This document shows positions 31,288 to 43,345 of a DNA stretch of 64,000 nt, piece after piece. The stretch is from positions 10,678,871 through 10,742,870 of the forward strand of contig JBCNJP010000017.1 in the NCBI GenBank assembly GCA_039602395.1, read 5' to 3'. A model generated the notes under the pieces. It did no database searches. It was not told where the DNA came from and saw nothing but the letters and a program-made list of their open reading frames with translations. A program made the translations under genes and the position numbers. The stretch comes from Deinandra increscens subsp. villosa (lineage: Eukaryota; Streptophyta; Magnoliopsida; Asterales; Asteraceae). Numbering within the stretch: the stretch's first letter is position 1; each line of letters starts with the position of its first letter.

Positions 31288-34200
31288 TGTAACACCCTTA
31301 TTCTTATCATGCGGAAAACACACGTTTGGAAAATCGGTCCCAGAAAATTTTTGCCATTTAGTTAACGTTTTACCTAAAAAGGTTTAACCACAGTCATCCC
31401 AAAATTACATTTGGGTTAGAATACAACCACCTTATCAGAGTATGCAACTTAATTAACACATCTTCATTTTTTTTACACATCCTCCTATTGGTGTTCGGTT
31501 CTCCAAAAGCTTCGCCTGATCGTGAACCACTAGCGACCTATTCCTTTCCTGTCACACATACCAGTAACATATTAGTATTGGTGACAAACAACCAATAACC
31601 CAAACCTCCCTTTCTTAAAAGAAAGAACAACAAAAGATCGAGTCCCAGGTCCTTCGCGTATCGCGACAGAAACAAGCTTGGCCCTCGCGTATGGCGAGGG
31701 ACCGAAGCTTATCGCCTGCCCCTTCATTACTTCCAAGCGATACGCATGGAAGTGAATTTCCAGGGTTGTTGCCAGTTTTTGCTAGCTTCCCATACTTAGA
31801 AAATTTTGGGCATTTTCAATTTGTGCTGCAAAATCCCATTCGTTTCCATTCTTTTTTTTTTCGCCATACTTGAACTAAAATAATAGTCAAACAATTGAAT
31901 ATTTATTTTCATCTATTTTCATCCATTTCTACGGATCCAACGTATGGGATTCAACATTACAAATTCCCAACCCGTGTACCCGTTTCACCCACATACATAC
32001 TTAAAAGGGCCAACTTTTAACTCCACATTTTATTCTCGTCTCAAAATAACATTTACCACCGTCCATCTTAGCTTACTAAGCAACAATAACATGGATAAGA
32101 AAAACCTAACCAAGTTATAGATCACACTTTACCAACTACTTGCATTTCAACCCATAACATATTATTGGGTTTATCATCTTGCCTCCTTCACATGAACAAA
32201 GGCAATACTTATAGCATTCTTTCACCACAAAGGTGCCTTCATAGAACATAAGAACACATACCTTAACATAAACACACTTAGGATTACTCCTCTTAACCCA
32301 AACGGGTCGTAAATCATACTTAATTGATACACTTTAATTCCTCCATCTTAACCCAACGGGTCGTGAAACATACTTTATCTAACATACTTTGTTTTATCCA
32401 TATTACCCAACTGGGTCATAATAACTACTTTACATAAACGTATTTTTGTTTATCCATCTTACCCCAAACGGGTTATAAAACATACTTTACATAACACATT
32501 TTGGTTTATCCATCTTACCCAAACGGGTTCTTAAAACACTCTTTATATAAACACATCTTGGTTTATACATCTTACCCAAACGGGTCATAAAACACTCTTT
32601 ATATAAACACATCTCTTTTTTATTCATTTTACCCAAACGGGTCGTAAAACATTCTTTATATAAACACATCTCTTTTTTTTTCATTCATCTTACCCAAACG
32701 GGCCATAAAACATACTTTAAATAAACACATTTTGGTTTATCCATCTTACCCAAACGGGTTCTTAAAACACTCTTTATATAAACACATCTTAGTTTATCCA
32801 TCTTACCCAAACGGGTCATAAAACATTCTTTATATAAACATATCTTTTTTTTTATTCATCTTACCCAAACGGGTCGTAAAACATTCTTTATATAAAGACA
32901 TCTTGGTCTATCCATCTCACCCAAACGGGTCATAAACATACTTTAAATAAACACATTTTGGTTTATCCATCTTCCCAAGCGGGTTCTTAAAACACTCTTT
33001 ATATAAACACATCTTGGTTTATCCATCTTACCCAAACGGGTCATAAAACATTCTTTGTATAAACACATTTTTTTTTATTCATCTTACCCAAACGGGTCGT
33101 AAAACATTCTTTATATAAACACATCTTTTTTTTTATTCATCTTACCCAAACGGGTCGTAAAACGTACTTAATATGCACACTTTGAATTATCCCTCTTACC
33201 CCAAATGGGTCATAAAACATACTTTATTCATTCAACTTATGTTACCGATCACATTATAGGCAATTATAATGCTCCAACTAAATTTATAACCTCACTTGTG
33301 GTCAAACTACTTTATAACATACTTTGTAACATAAGACTATAACAACTTATGTGTTACCTCAAATCTTCAAATTAGGAGTTCTTTAAAGGCACAAACTTCC
33401 TCTTTGAGCACCTATAATTACTTGAGCATTTAGGTTGATAATTCACAAAACAACAATCTAATATACCCAAGTAATCCACACATATCAAATTGATCAAGAT
33501 CAACCACTTTCAAACTTCAAATTCTGATTTAGGCATTTATACAAACACTTGGCGTGCATAAAAACACCTATTCTATCACGTTCCATTTTTAACATAACAT
33601 ATACCCCAATACTACCTACTTGGATCCATAATTCCAACATAATGTTAGATTAACAACTCTACTACAATTTAAAGTATGATTTGAGCTTAACTAAACAACC
33701 AAAACCCACCCACATACAACATTTCGATTTCTAGGCTTGGGGTTAGCCCATCTTACAACTTTCAAATAGATTTGTCATGGATTTCATCATGCAATTCAAA
33801 ACCATACAAGCATTCACTTGTTTTTTTCACATTAAACACAGATTCCATACTTAAACTCAACTCACTAGATTACTTCAATCTAAAGCAACTTAGAGAGATG
33901 ACTTACTTAGCATACATCACGAAATTGAAGAAAAATCATGTGTAGAACATGATTCTTGCTTAAAATCGCCACTCCCTTCATGGTTTTCACCAATTTTCGT
34001 CCTTGAATCAAAGAGTTCTCAAGCCCTAGTTTTCTCCCCCTCTTCTCCTCATGTCTGCGTATTTTCTCCCTGGGAGAAATCTAGACATTTGTTTTTAATC
34101 AACATTTTACATACTGCCCCCCTCTATTTAGCCATGTTTTTAAGTTTTAACCATCTACTTATCTTTTACACATAACCCCCTTATCTTCCACTACTTATCC

Positions 34201-34335
34201 ATTAGTTACTTAATACCTTTAGTAACTAACTATATATTTTTTTATTGGGTCATCATATAAAACGTACTTCACCCAAATAACAACCGTATCTTAAATAAAT
34301 CTATTTAAGTTCATAACGAGTTTTGTGATGTTACA
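31288..34335. repeat. Solo LTR (3,048 bp) with ATATT target-site duplication
   Basis: It starts TGTAACACCC and ends GATGTTACA, closely like the Tekay LTR at 47578 (TGTCACACCC ... GATGTCACA). It is flanked by a perfect 5-bp duplication, ATATT (31283-31287 and 34336-34340). No internal retrotransposon sequence remains, as expected after LTR-LTR recombination. By analogy with the Tekay LTR its orientation is reversed (- strand). It contains a 17-copy tandem array. Confidence 0.85.
32285..33240. repeat. Tandem array of about 57-bp units, 17 copies, in four-unit higher order
   Basis: Each unit carries CTTACCCAAACGGGT followed by a variable CATAAAAC, CGTAAAAC or TCTTAAAAC word and TATATAAACACATC. 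The TTCTTAAAAC variant recurs near 32524, 32755 and 32982, spacing about 229 bp, so four monomers form a higher-order repeat. The array is internal to the solo LTR. Confidence 0.88.
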
Positions 34336-34340
34336 ATATT

Positions 34341-37185
34341 ATATTTTCTACCCATAGTATATTATACATCTCCTTTTCATCAACCACTTTCTCTCTCTAC
34401 AGCCTACACGTTTTCTCTGCAACTCTCATGAAAGAGAGACTCGGAACCCCTTCGGCGAGAGCTCCCATCTCCGGCCACCGTTCCGCGTACCGAGTTTTAC
34501 TCATCAATGATTTCGCCTCTAGATCTTGGATCTTAGATCTGAAAATCGTTGGTGGATGGTGTCGGTGGCCGTGAACGTTTTTGATGGCCGGAGCTTGGTT
34601 TCGAGGTGCTCGCCACCGTGTTGTCTTTCTAGTGGTAAAAGCTCATCTGTTTAAATAGTGTATGGCCTGGTTGTTGTCGGTGTTCGTTCACCGCGTATGC
34701 TCACTGCCGGCCTGCTGTGTTCGTCGGCTGCTCTGTTGAAGGCCGTGATGTTTCTGGTCTCCGGCGAGGCGTATTTTGCAGCCGCGAGTCAGATCTGAGC
34801 CACCTACGGATTTTAACTCACATCTGTAAGTTTCTAATTTGCGGCCGGCGTTGATCTCCGGTGGTGTTCAACGATTTGTTTATGTTGCTTATTTGGGGCT
34901 TTATTTATGCCATTTCTTTAAAACAGATCTGTTATGATTTTGGTTTGAAAATATCTCTATCCTAAAAGTGTGTACAGTTTCTTGAACACCCGATTGCTTT
35001 ACTTACTTGGGGTTTCTGATGTGAATTTGGTATGGTTAGCCGGAAGATGATGTTATGATCACTTCTTGAATACGAATAATCGTTCTTTATCTGATTTGGT
35101 CGATCTGAAAAGTGGCTATAGTTTGGTTACTTATTCTGTGTTCTAATGCGAGACGGTTTTCTGATGCGAGACAATGATTATCTGATGAATAATCCGATCA
35201 AATAGGAATTTCGGTGATCTTATTGGCGCGGCAATTACCCTTTGTAGCAAAAGGAAACCCGTGCGTTCCTCTGTTGTTACGTCGGTTTCTTGATCTGAGT
35301 CCTTTAATATCATATCATGCCTTTCTAGCTGTCTGGGTTTATTGATCTGTGTTCTTTGATTGTACCCGATGTGAATCTTGAAAAATACCTAACAAAGATG
35401 GCTATGATGATCTAAAGACCGAGCCTATTTTTTTAATCGATATCGATGCTCACCATTGTATAGGAAGTCTGCAACAAAAGTTGTTGAGGTAATTAGTTAC
35501 ACCAAGAAGGTGAGATATCAAGACTAACCAGTGTACAGATTTCATTTTTCTTTGAGTTTTTTAGGATCTTTTTTTTAATTATATCCAAGATGTTAAAAAA
35601 GTTGTTAGTCTTTATGTGCTTACAATATTTTCTTATCAAACAAGGTTTGTAAGTCGATTTTATTGTTGTTTTTGTTTTGCAAGCATTAGGTGTGCAGCCT
35701 GTCTCGGGTTCTTGGATCAAATTTGTTTCTTAGGTATTTTACTGACTTCATTTGTATATGTTCATAATGATATAGTTCATTGAAATAAGTTTAGGTGAGT
35801 TACATATGATAAATATGATGTTATTGATCGGGAGGTTTTATAAATTTATAGATTTTATTGTTATGAGTTTAATTTTTATTTCTGCCATTGGTGTTTTGGA
35901 TAAAAGTATGATACATTTTGTATGTTAATTTATTATAAGCTTGATTCTTTAATGTTTATGTGATTTTGAAATCTGTTTTTTATTATTTAGATTGCCATTG
36001 ATCAATGATCGAAACCCGATTGTAAGAAATACGCTCCTTCAAGAGTCCTCGACTCCAGATACGCTCCTTCAAGAGTCCTCCGCTGATCAATGATCGAAGC
36101 CCCATTGTAAGAAATTCCGCTTTTAAGATCTTTAAATATGGTTGAACTGATAATTGTTGATGTGATATTAATTCATACCTATAGCTGATTTTTTTTTTGA
36201 TTTGTGGGTAAAACTTGACATGATTGGTTATTATTGAAAAGTCCGTGTTACTATAAGTCTAGAAAAAACATTAAAGTTTGTTCTTTAATATTTGTAAATT
36301 CCTTCATTCTTTCCGATCTGTTGAATACATGGAGGAGTATATGACTAATTATATATGTATGTGTATATATTATCTGTGTATATGCATGATGGAGGAGTAT
36401 GATGCTATGACTTTTGAGGTCATTGTTTCTGTAATTAATTACAACTATAAAGGGTTTGGTTTAAACTTTTTGGAGGCCACATTTGGTATTTTGATAACAA
36501 GAGGTATATGTTATGTGTGCATATGCTCGGTTACCTGAATTTTCTTTTTCTTGATCTTTTCCTGAAAATCACAAGAGGTATATGTTCGGTGTAGTAATGC
36601 TAGGAAAGCCTTATGTAATTAGTCCTATTGATTTTTGGTTTCGTGTATGCATTTATATTGATGAAAGTCAGCATGTTGAAAGTCCCTTTCTTGGACATGT
36701 TACTCTAACCAAAGTGAGTTTTGGTTCAATGTGTGCATTTATATTGATGAAAATATGTATTTTGAATGTCCCCTTCTTTGACATGCTACTTTAACTAAAC
36801 TGTTTTGGCATTGTCTTATTTTTTAATGTGATTTAGCTTTTTATTTTATATTTGATGTTTAAGACCATATTTTTTATTGATGTGTAGGTGTTGGATTTGG
36901 TATATGCTCCTGCACTTTTGAAGATGTGACTTATTCCCTACAATTTCAAATTTCTTTTTCAATATCTGCATGTATATTGAAAGCACATTTGTTGATGTCT
37001 CTAAGTTTGTACTCTTTATTTGCATGTAGGTGCTGAATCCTTAAGTATGGTTTCCAGTCCTTTTACTATGACACGCCACAAAGTGCCGGTGTGAAATACT
37101 ACTTAGATTTAACAGTATGATCTTAAATCGTCATGTAATTCAAAAACGGTGAGGCCGCCGCAACGCGCGGCGGGTCACCCACTAG
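34341..37185 (+). mobile_element. Non-autonomous Helitron (5' end uncertain)
   Basis: The 3' terminus is typical: a GC-rich hairpin CCGCCGC-AACGC-GCGGCGG (37155-37173) twelve bases before CTAG (37182-37185), followed by T. The 5' end should begin with TC after an A. TCTACCCATAGTATATTA at about 34347 looks right but is preceded by T, so the start is not certain. The interior is T-rich with gene-like 5' parts (34430-34640) but no Rep/helicase gene. Confidence 0.68.
35998..36115. repeat. Nested direct repeats inside the Helitron
   Basis: TGATCAATGATCGAA...CATTGTAAGAAAT-type segments (35998-36030 and 36084-36115) enclose two copies of ACGCTCCTTCAAGAGTCCTC (36031-36050 and 36061-36080). This looks like template switching or a local duplication. 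Confidence 0.75.
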
Positions 37186-38205
37186 TATACATATAAACAC
37201 AGATGCTATAACCATTAACAGTGGTGTGATAATCAGTAATACTGGTGCTATCAAGATTCAACAAAAAATAATCAAATGTACAACTAAATATACACATATT
37301 ACAAACTGAAAAGACACCAAAGGTACAACTAAAGTTACATATATTACAATTTACAAAACTTATATAAAAAGATCCATGACCCTTTACAACACACCCATGC
37401 CCCATTACAAAATTAGATGAATTAACAATTCAAAATCTGATGAATAAACAATTCAAAATATCAATATACATAAAAGAATCCTTCTTTACTCATCGAATGT
37501 GATTAATAAATTAATTAGAAATCCTTCTTTAACCAGATCCTTCTTTACCCATTTAGTATGAAGATGAAAAACCCAGATCCAAAATAAAAAACAAGAGTTG
37601 GGTAAATTGATTGAAAACCCATTTAGCGATCCTTCTTTACTCATCGAATATACATAAACAATTCAAAATTTGATGAATAAAATTGGGTAAATGGACATTT
37701 ACCTTGCGAAATGAAAGATCTAGATGAGAATAAAATTGGGTAAATTGACATTTCATGAAGATGTCATGTGTGAGGGGGGATTTTCAACGTAACATCCATT
37801 GAATTTGATGACCTCAAAGCAAATGTACCCAGATTTAACCCAACAGTTCATTCACGAAAAACGACTTCGGCTAAGAGTTGTAAGCATCGCTCGATGGCGG
37901 GGGTGGAAGTAGTAGCAGAGGGTAGCAACGGTGGATCTATGGCGGCCGTTTACCTTACTTCCGATCTCGTGCTTCCGATCTCACGCCGAAAAATGTGAAA
38001 GTTTGTCAAGGTTTCGGTCGAATGGTCTGAGTTTCATATAGAGAGAATGAGATAATGTCCCTGGGTGTTCTTTTTACATTTTTGTCCCTGGGTGAATTAT
38101 AGCCAAGTAAATCTTCATTTAATTTCCACCATCAGATCAAAAGGTAGAAGCAACGGGATGTAGTTATTCAGTTATTACAATTAGTATGAGTTAATTTTAA
38201 TTCTT

Positions 38206-38210
<5 letters not shown>

Positions 38211-38268
<58 letters not shown>
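38211..38268. repeat. (TA)n microsatellite
   Basis: Pure TA run forming the border between elements C and B. Confidence 0.95.
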
Positions 38269-38271
<3 letters not shown>

Positions 38272-39991
38272 CATGGATAATTTGGAAACCCACTTGAGCC
38301 TTGAAAACCTTGTTAGAGCCATTGATCAAGTTATTGGATGGATGAGATTGAATGTTGACTTTTCTATTTTCTTTTTTATTTATTTAAATACAAAAAGGGT
38401 ACAAAAGGGTAACATTGTAATCTTACACACGTTTCTCTCTCCTACTTTTTCAACTTTCAAGGCACCAATGATTGCTACCTCTCTCCTACTTTTTAAATTT
38501 CTCTCTCTTACTTTTTAATAATAGATCTGAACGTTTTACATATGTAAAAATTGTATTATTGAATACAAGACCTGAACGTTTTACATATGTAAAAATCATC
38601 TGGAAAAATAAAAACAAATAAATAACAAATTTATTTTATTTATTTATAAGAAACCATTACAATCATCATTAAATATAACAGTATGTTTCATACAAAATGA
38701 TTAAAAACTATATAACAAGCTAAAAAGTATATATAAAAGCTAATTATACTTGGGTTCTTGATAATCCTCTTCATCTTTGACACAATCTCACAACCTACGA
38801 AGGAAATAAGTCCATCAGTTTATATACAAGATATAACACGTTACGTAAGTATGTAAATTATAATATATAACGAGATAATGGGATATAACAAACACACGTT
38901 TACATATGTAAATTATAATCTTTGACACAAACACACGTTTACATATGTAACTTATAATATATAACGAGATAATGGGATATAACATGTTACCTAAGTAAAT
39001 TTACATATGTAAAATTAGTTATTACATATGTAAACAATTGTTGTTACATATGTAAAAATAAGATATTATATATGTCAAAGATTATAAACAAGTTTTTACA
39101 TATGTAAACATAATCAGATAGTTGCTATCAAACCACACCTTTAGATATTACATATGTAAAATAAGATTATAAACCAGTTTTCGACCTACAAAGTCCAATT
39201 ACAATTATATTACATGTGTAAAAAATATGTCACATTAGTTTTTACATATGTAAACATAATCAGATAGTTGCTATAAAACCACACCACAAGTAATAGAAAG
39301 AATAAAAATCAAAATTACATTTAATTCAAAAGAACATAAAAAAATAAAGACCCGTGAGATTGTAAGGGATAAAATTACATATGTAAAGTTATGTAAATAT
39401 CAGTTTTTACATATGTAAAAGTAAGATTTTACATATGTAAAAGATTACGAACCAATTTTTTACCTACAAAGCCTAATACCACAATTATAAATATATGATA
39501 ATCATGCATGCAACGTTTAATTACATATGTAAAATCTTACATATGTAAATCATAAAAAGTAGATTTACATATGTAAATCATAAAAAGTATATTTTTATGT
39601 CTTCTTTAGATGTAACATCCATGTTTTCATATGTAATACCATAAAAACACCTATAGATCACTAAAAAAACATATGTACTTTTAAGTAGATAATGAGATAT
39701 AACATGTTACGTAGGTAGATTTACATGTGTAACACTAGTAATTACGTATAAAGACTCATGAGATTGTAAGTGGTAAAATTACATATGTAAAAATATGTAA
39801 CAGCAGTTGCTACATATGTAAAAATATGTAACATCAGTTATTAGATATATAAAGTTAAGATATTACATATGTAAAAGATTATGAACCAGTTTTTGACCTA
39901 CAAAACCCAATGCCACTTATATATTACATATGTAAAATAAGATATTACATATATATTACATATGTAAAAATAAGATATTACATATCTTAAA

Positions 39992-40247
39992 GAGTTGTTA
40001 TATAGACACCCAAGGTTTTACTAAATTCACCCATTTCTTATGGTCGTTTTGGTTAAAACGGTCGTTTCAAGGTCGTTTCAGTTGAAACGGCCGCCACGTG
40101 TCGCGACGACGAAACCTTAAAATTCAGGGGGCCCCCCTTTATATTGACCGTTTCAAGGTCGTTTTGGTTCAAACTGTCGTTTCACTTGAAACGACCGTTT
40201 GGTTTTGGTGTTTTTAGTAAAATCCTCGGGTGGATATAGCAGGAGCC
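39992..40247. mobile_element. hAT-type MITE (256 bp) with 8-bp target-site duplication
   Basis: The element is flanked by ATCTTAAA at 39984-39991 and 40248-40255. Its ends, GAGTTGTTATATAGACACCC and the inverted GGCTCCTGCTATATCCACCC, form an imperfect TIR that continues with GAGG/AAGG and TTTTACTAAA. The centre has repeated GGTCGTTT words in both orientations. The 8-bp duplication indicates hAT-type mobilisation. It is nested in element B. Confidence 0.8.
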
Positions 40248-40548
40248 ATCTTAAAATACTCGTGAGATCGAAAGTGGTAAAATTACATATGTAACATCAG
40301 TTATTACATATCTAAAAATAAGATATTGTAAACGAAGCCCAATTTCAAAAATATATGTTCCATAGTTTTTTTTTTAATATAACCACTTCATCAATTTATG
40401 TAACATTAGTTATTACATAAGCACATTTACATATGTAACATTAGTTATTAGATATGTAATATCATTAAAAACATACCTTAAAGATATTTCATATATATTG
40501 AGTTGTAACCTTCTTTTTGGTTGTTAATAAAGTGGAAAGTTTGACCCA

Positions 40549-40551
<3 letters not shown>

Positions 40552-40610
<59 letters not shown>
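40552..40610. repeat. (AT)n microsatellite inside element B
   Basis: Pure dinucleotide run ending in the palindrome TTACATATGTAA. Confidence 0.95.
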
Positions 40611-40611
<1 letters not shown>

Positions 40612-41963
40612 CATATGTAAAAATCAGTGATTACATATATTGAAATGAAATTTCGTATAATATATATAAAACTATAAAAGTTTCTCTTTCGAGGGTCTAA
40701 AAGAGTTGAAATTTTAGTAAATTATAAACTTCCAACTAATAAAACTACATATGTAAAAATAAAACTAATAAAAAAACAAATAGAAAACAACTTAAATTAA
40801 CATCGGAACACGAATCATAGAAAAATAAAACTACATATGTAAGCTGGATTAAAATGTTTATATTAATAATTAATTAAGTCAACATTTAACATTTAGGTAA
40901 AAAAAAAAGAAGTCTTTGGTGAAAAAAAAATAGAGAAAATGCAACAGGTTTATACAGAAGAGAAGAGAGGAGGCGCAGGGGAAGAGTTTTATTTAGTGGA
41001 GATTTCAACCGGCGATCACCTGAAAATGCTTCAAAAACACACCGGAATTCATTCCTTATGACCCATTCTTGATTCTAAACACTTCTGTATGAAGAAATCT
41101 CACCGAAAACACATCGAAACGAAAACCCTTTTCTTCGTGACGGCAAGGTTACATATGGTTTTGTACAGAAGGGAGCACCGGTTAACAGTGTATATCGTAT
41201 TCTACAAGATGAAGAATGAAGAAAACCTGGTTTGTCGGTGGCGGAGCACTTAGGGTCGTCGATTTCGTCTTCAATTTAAGATCCAGGTACGATTTCTCCT
41301 TTCCCTGTTTCCGATAAGGTCATCGGAGAGCTGTTGTGGTGGCGACAGCTCTAGTTGATGGAGGAACTCCGGTGACGAAGAACTCCGGTGACGGTGACGT
41401 CTACGACCCTAAAACGTTGTTCGACACTGAATCGGATTCTAAAACACCTTCGGATCCTTGGTGGCGTTGAGTGACGGTGTTGCGTGACGACATTGTTGGC
41501 GATGAAGCGTGACCGAACAACAGCGGCAACGGGACTCAAGATCTGCAAGTGACGGGATTTTGGGTAGAAGAAGGTAAGCGACGGTGGTGGTGTGGAGGAG
41601 AGTAACGATGGTGGAGGTAGTAGAGCTGCGGTGGTGGTCGGGGCTTCAACCGGTGTGTCATCGGAAGATATTGAACGAAGAGAGTATTGATGGGTTTTTG
41701 AGATTTGAAATTGAAAATTTTGAAATGTGGGTTTTGAAAATGTGGGAATTGAAACTTTTGAAAATTTGTTTGTATATATCTTTCAAAGAACATATATAAT
41801 AAAAAATAAAGAGTGGTAAAATTACTAACATAACCCTGTTGGCTAGATGACAAATTGTGTTAAAAAGAGTGATGTGGCACAATGTGAGACCCTTGGATGG
41901 GTTTGTGGGGTTTTCACAAGTGAAGTGGGTTTCCACCACATACTAAGCCTATATATATATATA

Positions 41964-42302
41964 CTAGTTTTTATACCCCGTGCATCGCACGGCTGAGATT
42001 TAAAAATATATATATCTCATGGTTAGAGTGTTTAAAAAAATTAATAATGATAATAAAGTACAGAAAGTGAAAGTAATTAAACTTTAAATGTTGGTTGAAG
42101 AAACAAATAATAACCAATAATAAGAAGGATTAAAGATAGGGTTTTTTTTCAAAAAGAATCACTTCCATAATTAGGATAGAAAGATATTGGCGGGAAAAAT
42201 TATTAAGGATGAATGTGGTGGTGCCACATGGCAAATTGTGGTGACAAAAACTTTTCTTTTATTATATATATATAGATATAGATATAGATAGATAGATATA
42301 GA
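41964..42302 (-). mobile_element. Short Helitron (H1)
   Basis: On the - strand its 3' end has the hairpin CCGTGC-GAT-GCACGG (41978-41992) followed by CTAG at 41967-41964, set in the (TA)n next to element B. The 5' end is TCTATATC at 42302. Too short to code for anything. Confidence 0.65.
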
Positions 42303-43331
42303 CTAGGTTAGTAACCCGTATACTATACGGGTTGAATTTAGCCTTATAAGATGAGATAAATGAAAAAAATTTGATGAGAGATTTGAAAAATATGAATGAC
42401 ATGATTCTTTATCAATTTTCGCTTTGTTAAACCAGGTTTGAGTTCGTTCAAATTCAATAGCCATACAAATATTTTTTTTATCATGTAATATATTCAGTGA
42501 TCACAATAATCATGTTTGACCGATCTAATATTGTCATCTTTTCGATCTGTTGGTCGTAAAGCAATAGGACTGTCGCTATTGTCATTTTAATTGTTGCAGC
42601 ATATAATATATAGTTATTTAAGAATAGTTAAGAAAAATTTAGGGATTTCTTCATCATCACAATAACTATTTAATTAGAAATTTGAAATTTACTAAATGTG
42701 TTTAATTAGAAATTTGAAATTTATCAATTGTAATAATGAATTTTATATGTGGTAAGTTATGTAAATTTTGGCAATTTGAATTTTAAAAAAATTAAGTTTA
42801 AAAATATAAAAGATGTGACAAATCCAACATATTTAATAAGAAATCTAAATTTTATTAAATGTAATGTTAAATTTTATACGTAAATTTTTTGAATTAGGAT
42901 TCTTTTAAAATTTGAATATTTCAAAATTTAAGTTTATAAAATTTGAAATTTGAATTTTTAAAAAATTAAGTTTAAAAATATAAAAGATGTGACAAATCCA
43001 ACATATTTAATAAGAAATCTAAATTTTATTAAATGTAATGTTAAATTTTATACGTAAATATTTTGAATTAGGAGTCTTTTAAAATTTGAATATTTCAAAA
43101 TTTAAGTTTATAAAATTTGAAAGATTTGACATTACATTACATTTAATTAGAAATTTAAATTCATTAAATGTAATGTTGAAACTTATATTTAGAAAGTTGA
43201 AGTAATATATTAAATTGATTTTAAAACTTATATATTGATTTAATCTGGTATTGACATGTGGACATGATGATGTGGAGGTCATAGAAAAGAGCCATGTGGC
43301 AACCATTTTATTGCTTTATTAAGATTAAAGA
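42303..43331 (-). mobile_element. Helitron (H2) abutting H1
   Basis: The 3' end (- strand) has the stem AACCCGTATA/TATACGGGTT (42313-42333) and CTAG at 42306-42303, directly against the 5' end of H1. The 5' end is TCTTTAATCTTAATA at 43331. The interior contains a 175-bp tandem duplication (about 42780-42954 and 42955-43129). No coding capacity. Confidence 0.65.
42780..43129. repeat. Tandem duplication, period 175 bp
   Basis: Two nearly identical AT-rich copies contain AGATGTGACAAATCCAACAT (starting at 42811 and 42986). Confidence 0.85.
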
Positions 43332-43345
43332 TATATATATATATA

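Larger units (their letters stand above)
38530..40860. repeat. Dispersed array of TTACATATGTAA palindromes
   Basis: At least 26 exact TACATATGTA cores were counted by eye, most within the 12-bp palindrome TTACATATGTAA. Spacing is irregular (about 20-250 bp), so this is not a simple satellite. Each core holds an NdeI-like CATATG E-box. Confidence 0.88.
38269..41950. mobile_element. Element B: 3.7-kb TIR element between (TA)n tracts
   Basis: The left end GGGCATGGATAATTTGGAAA and the inverted right end share TGGAAACCCACTT and GAAAACC in register over about 50 bp. Pure (TA)n lies outside both ends. The termini resemble those of element A. The interior is dominated by TACATATGTA palindromes. It holds a nested 256-bp MITE and, near the right end (40930-41800), a GC-richer gene-like stretch without a convincing frame. 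No transposase was found. Confidence 0.65.

Noticed and set aside
32487..32684. Frame encoding a repeated KEMCLYKECF-type peptide
   Set aside because: It is a by-product of the 57-bp tandem array in the solo LTR.
32285..33240. Possible CRISPR-like array (regular repeats)
   Set aside because: The units are contiguous tandem repeats without unique spacers, in a eukaryotic LTR.
34430..34600. Short ATG frame (MKERLGTPSARAPIS) in the Helitron
   Set aside because: About 46 codons without homology or splice context. Only noted as gene-like composition.
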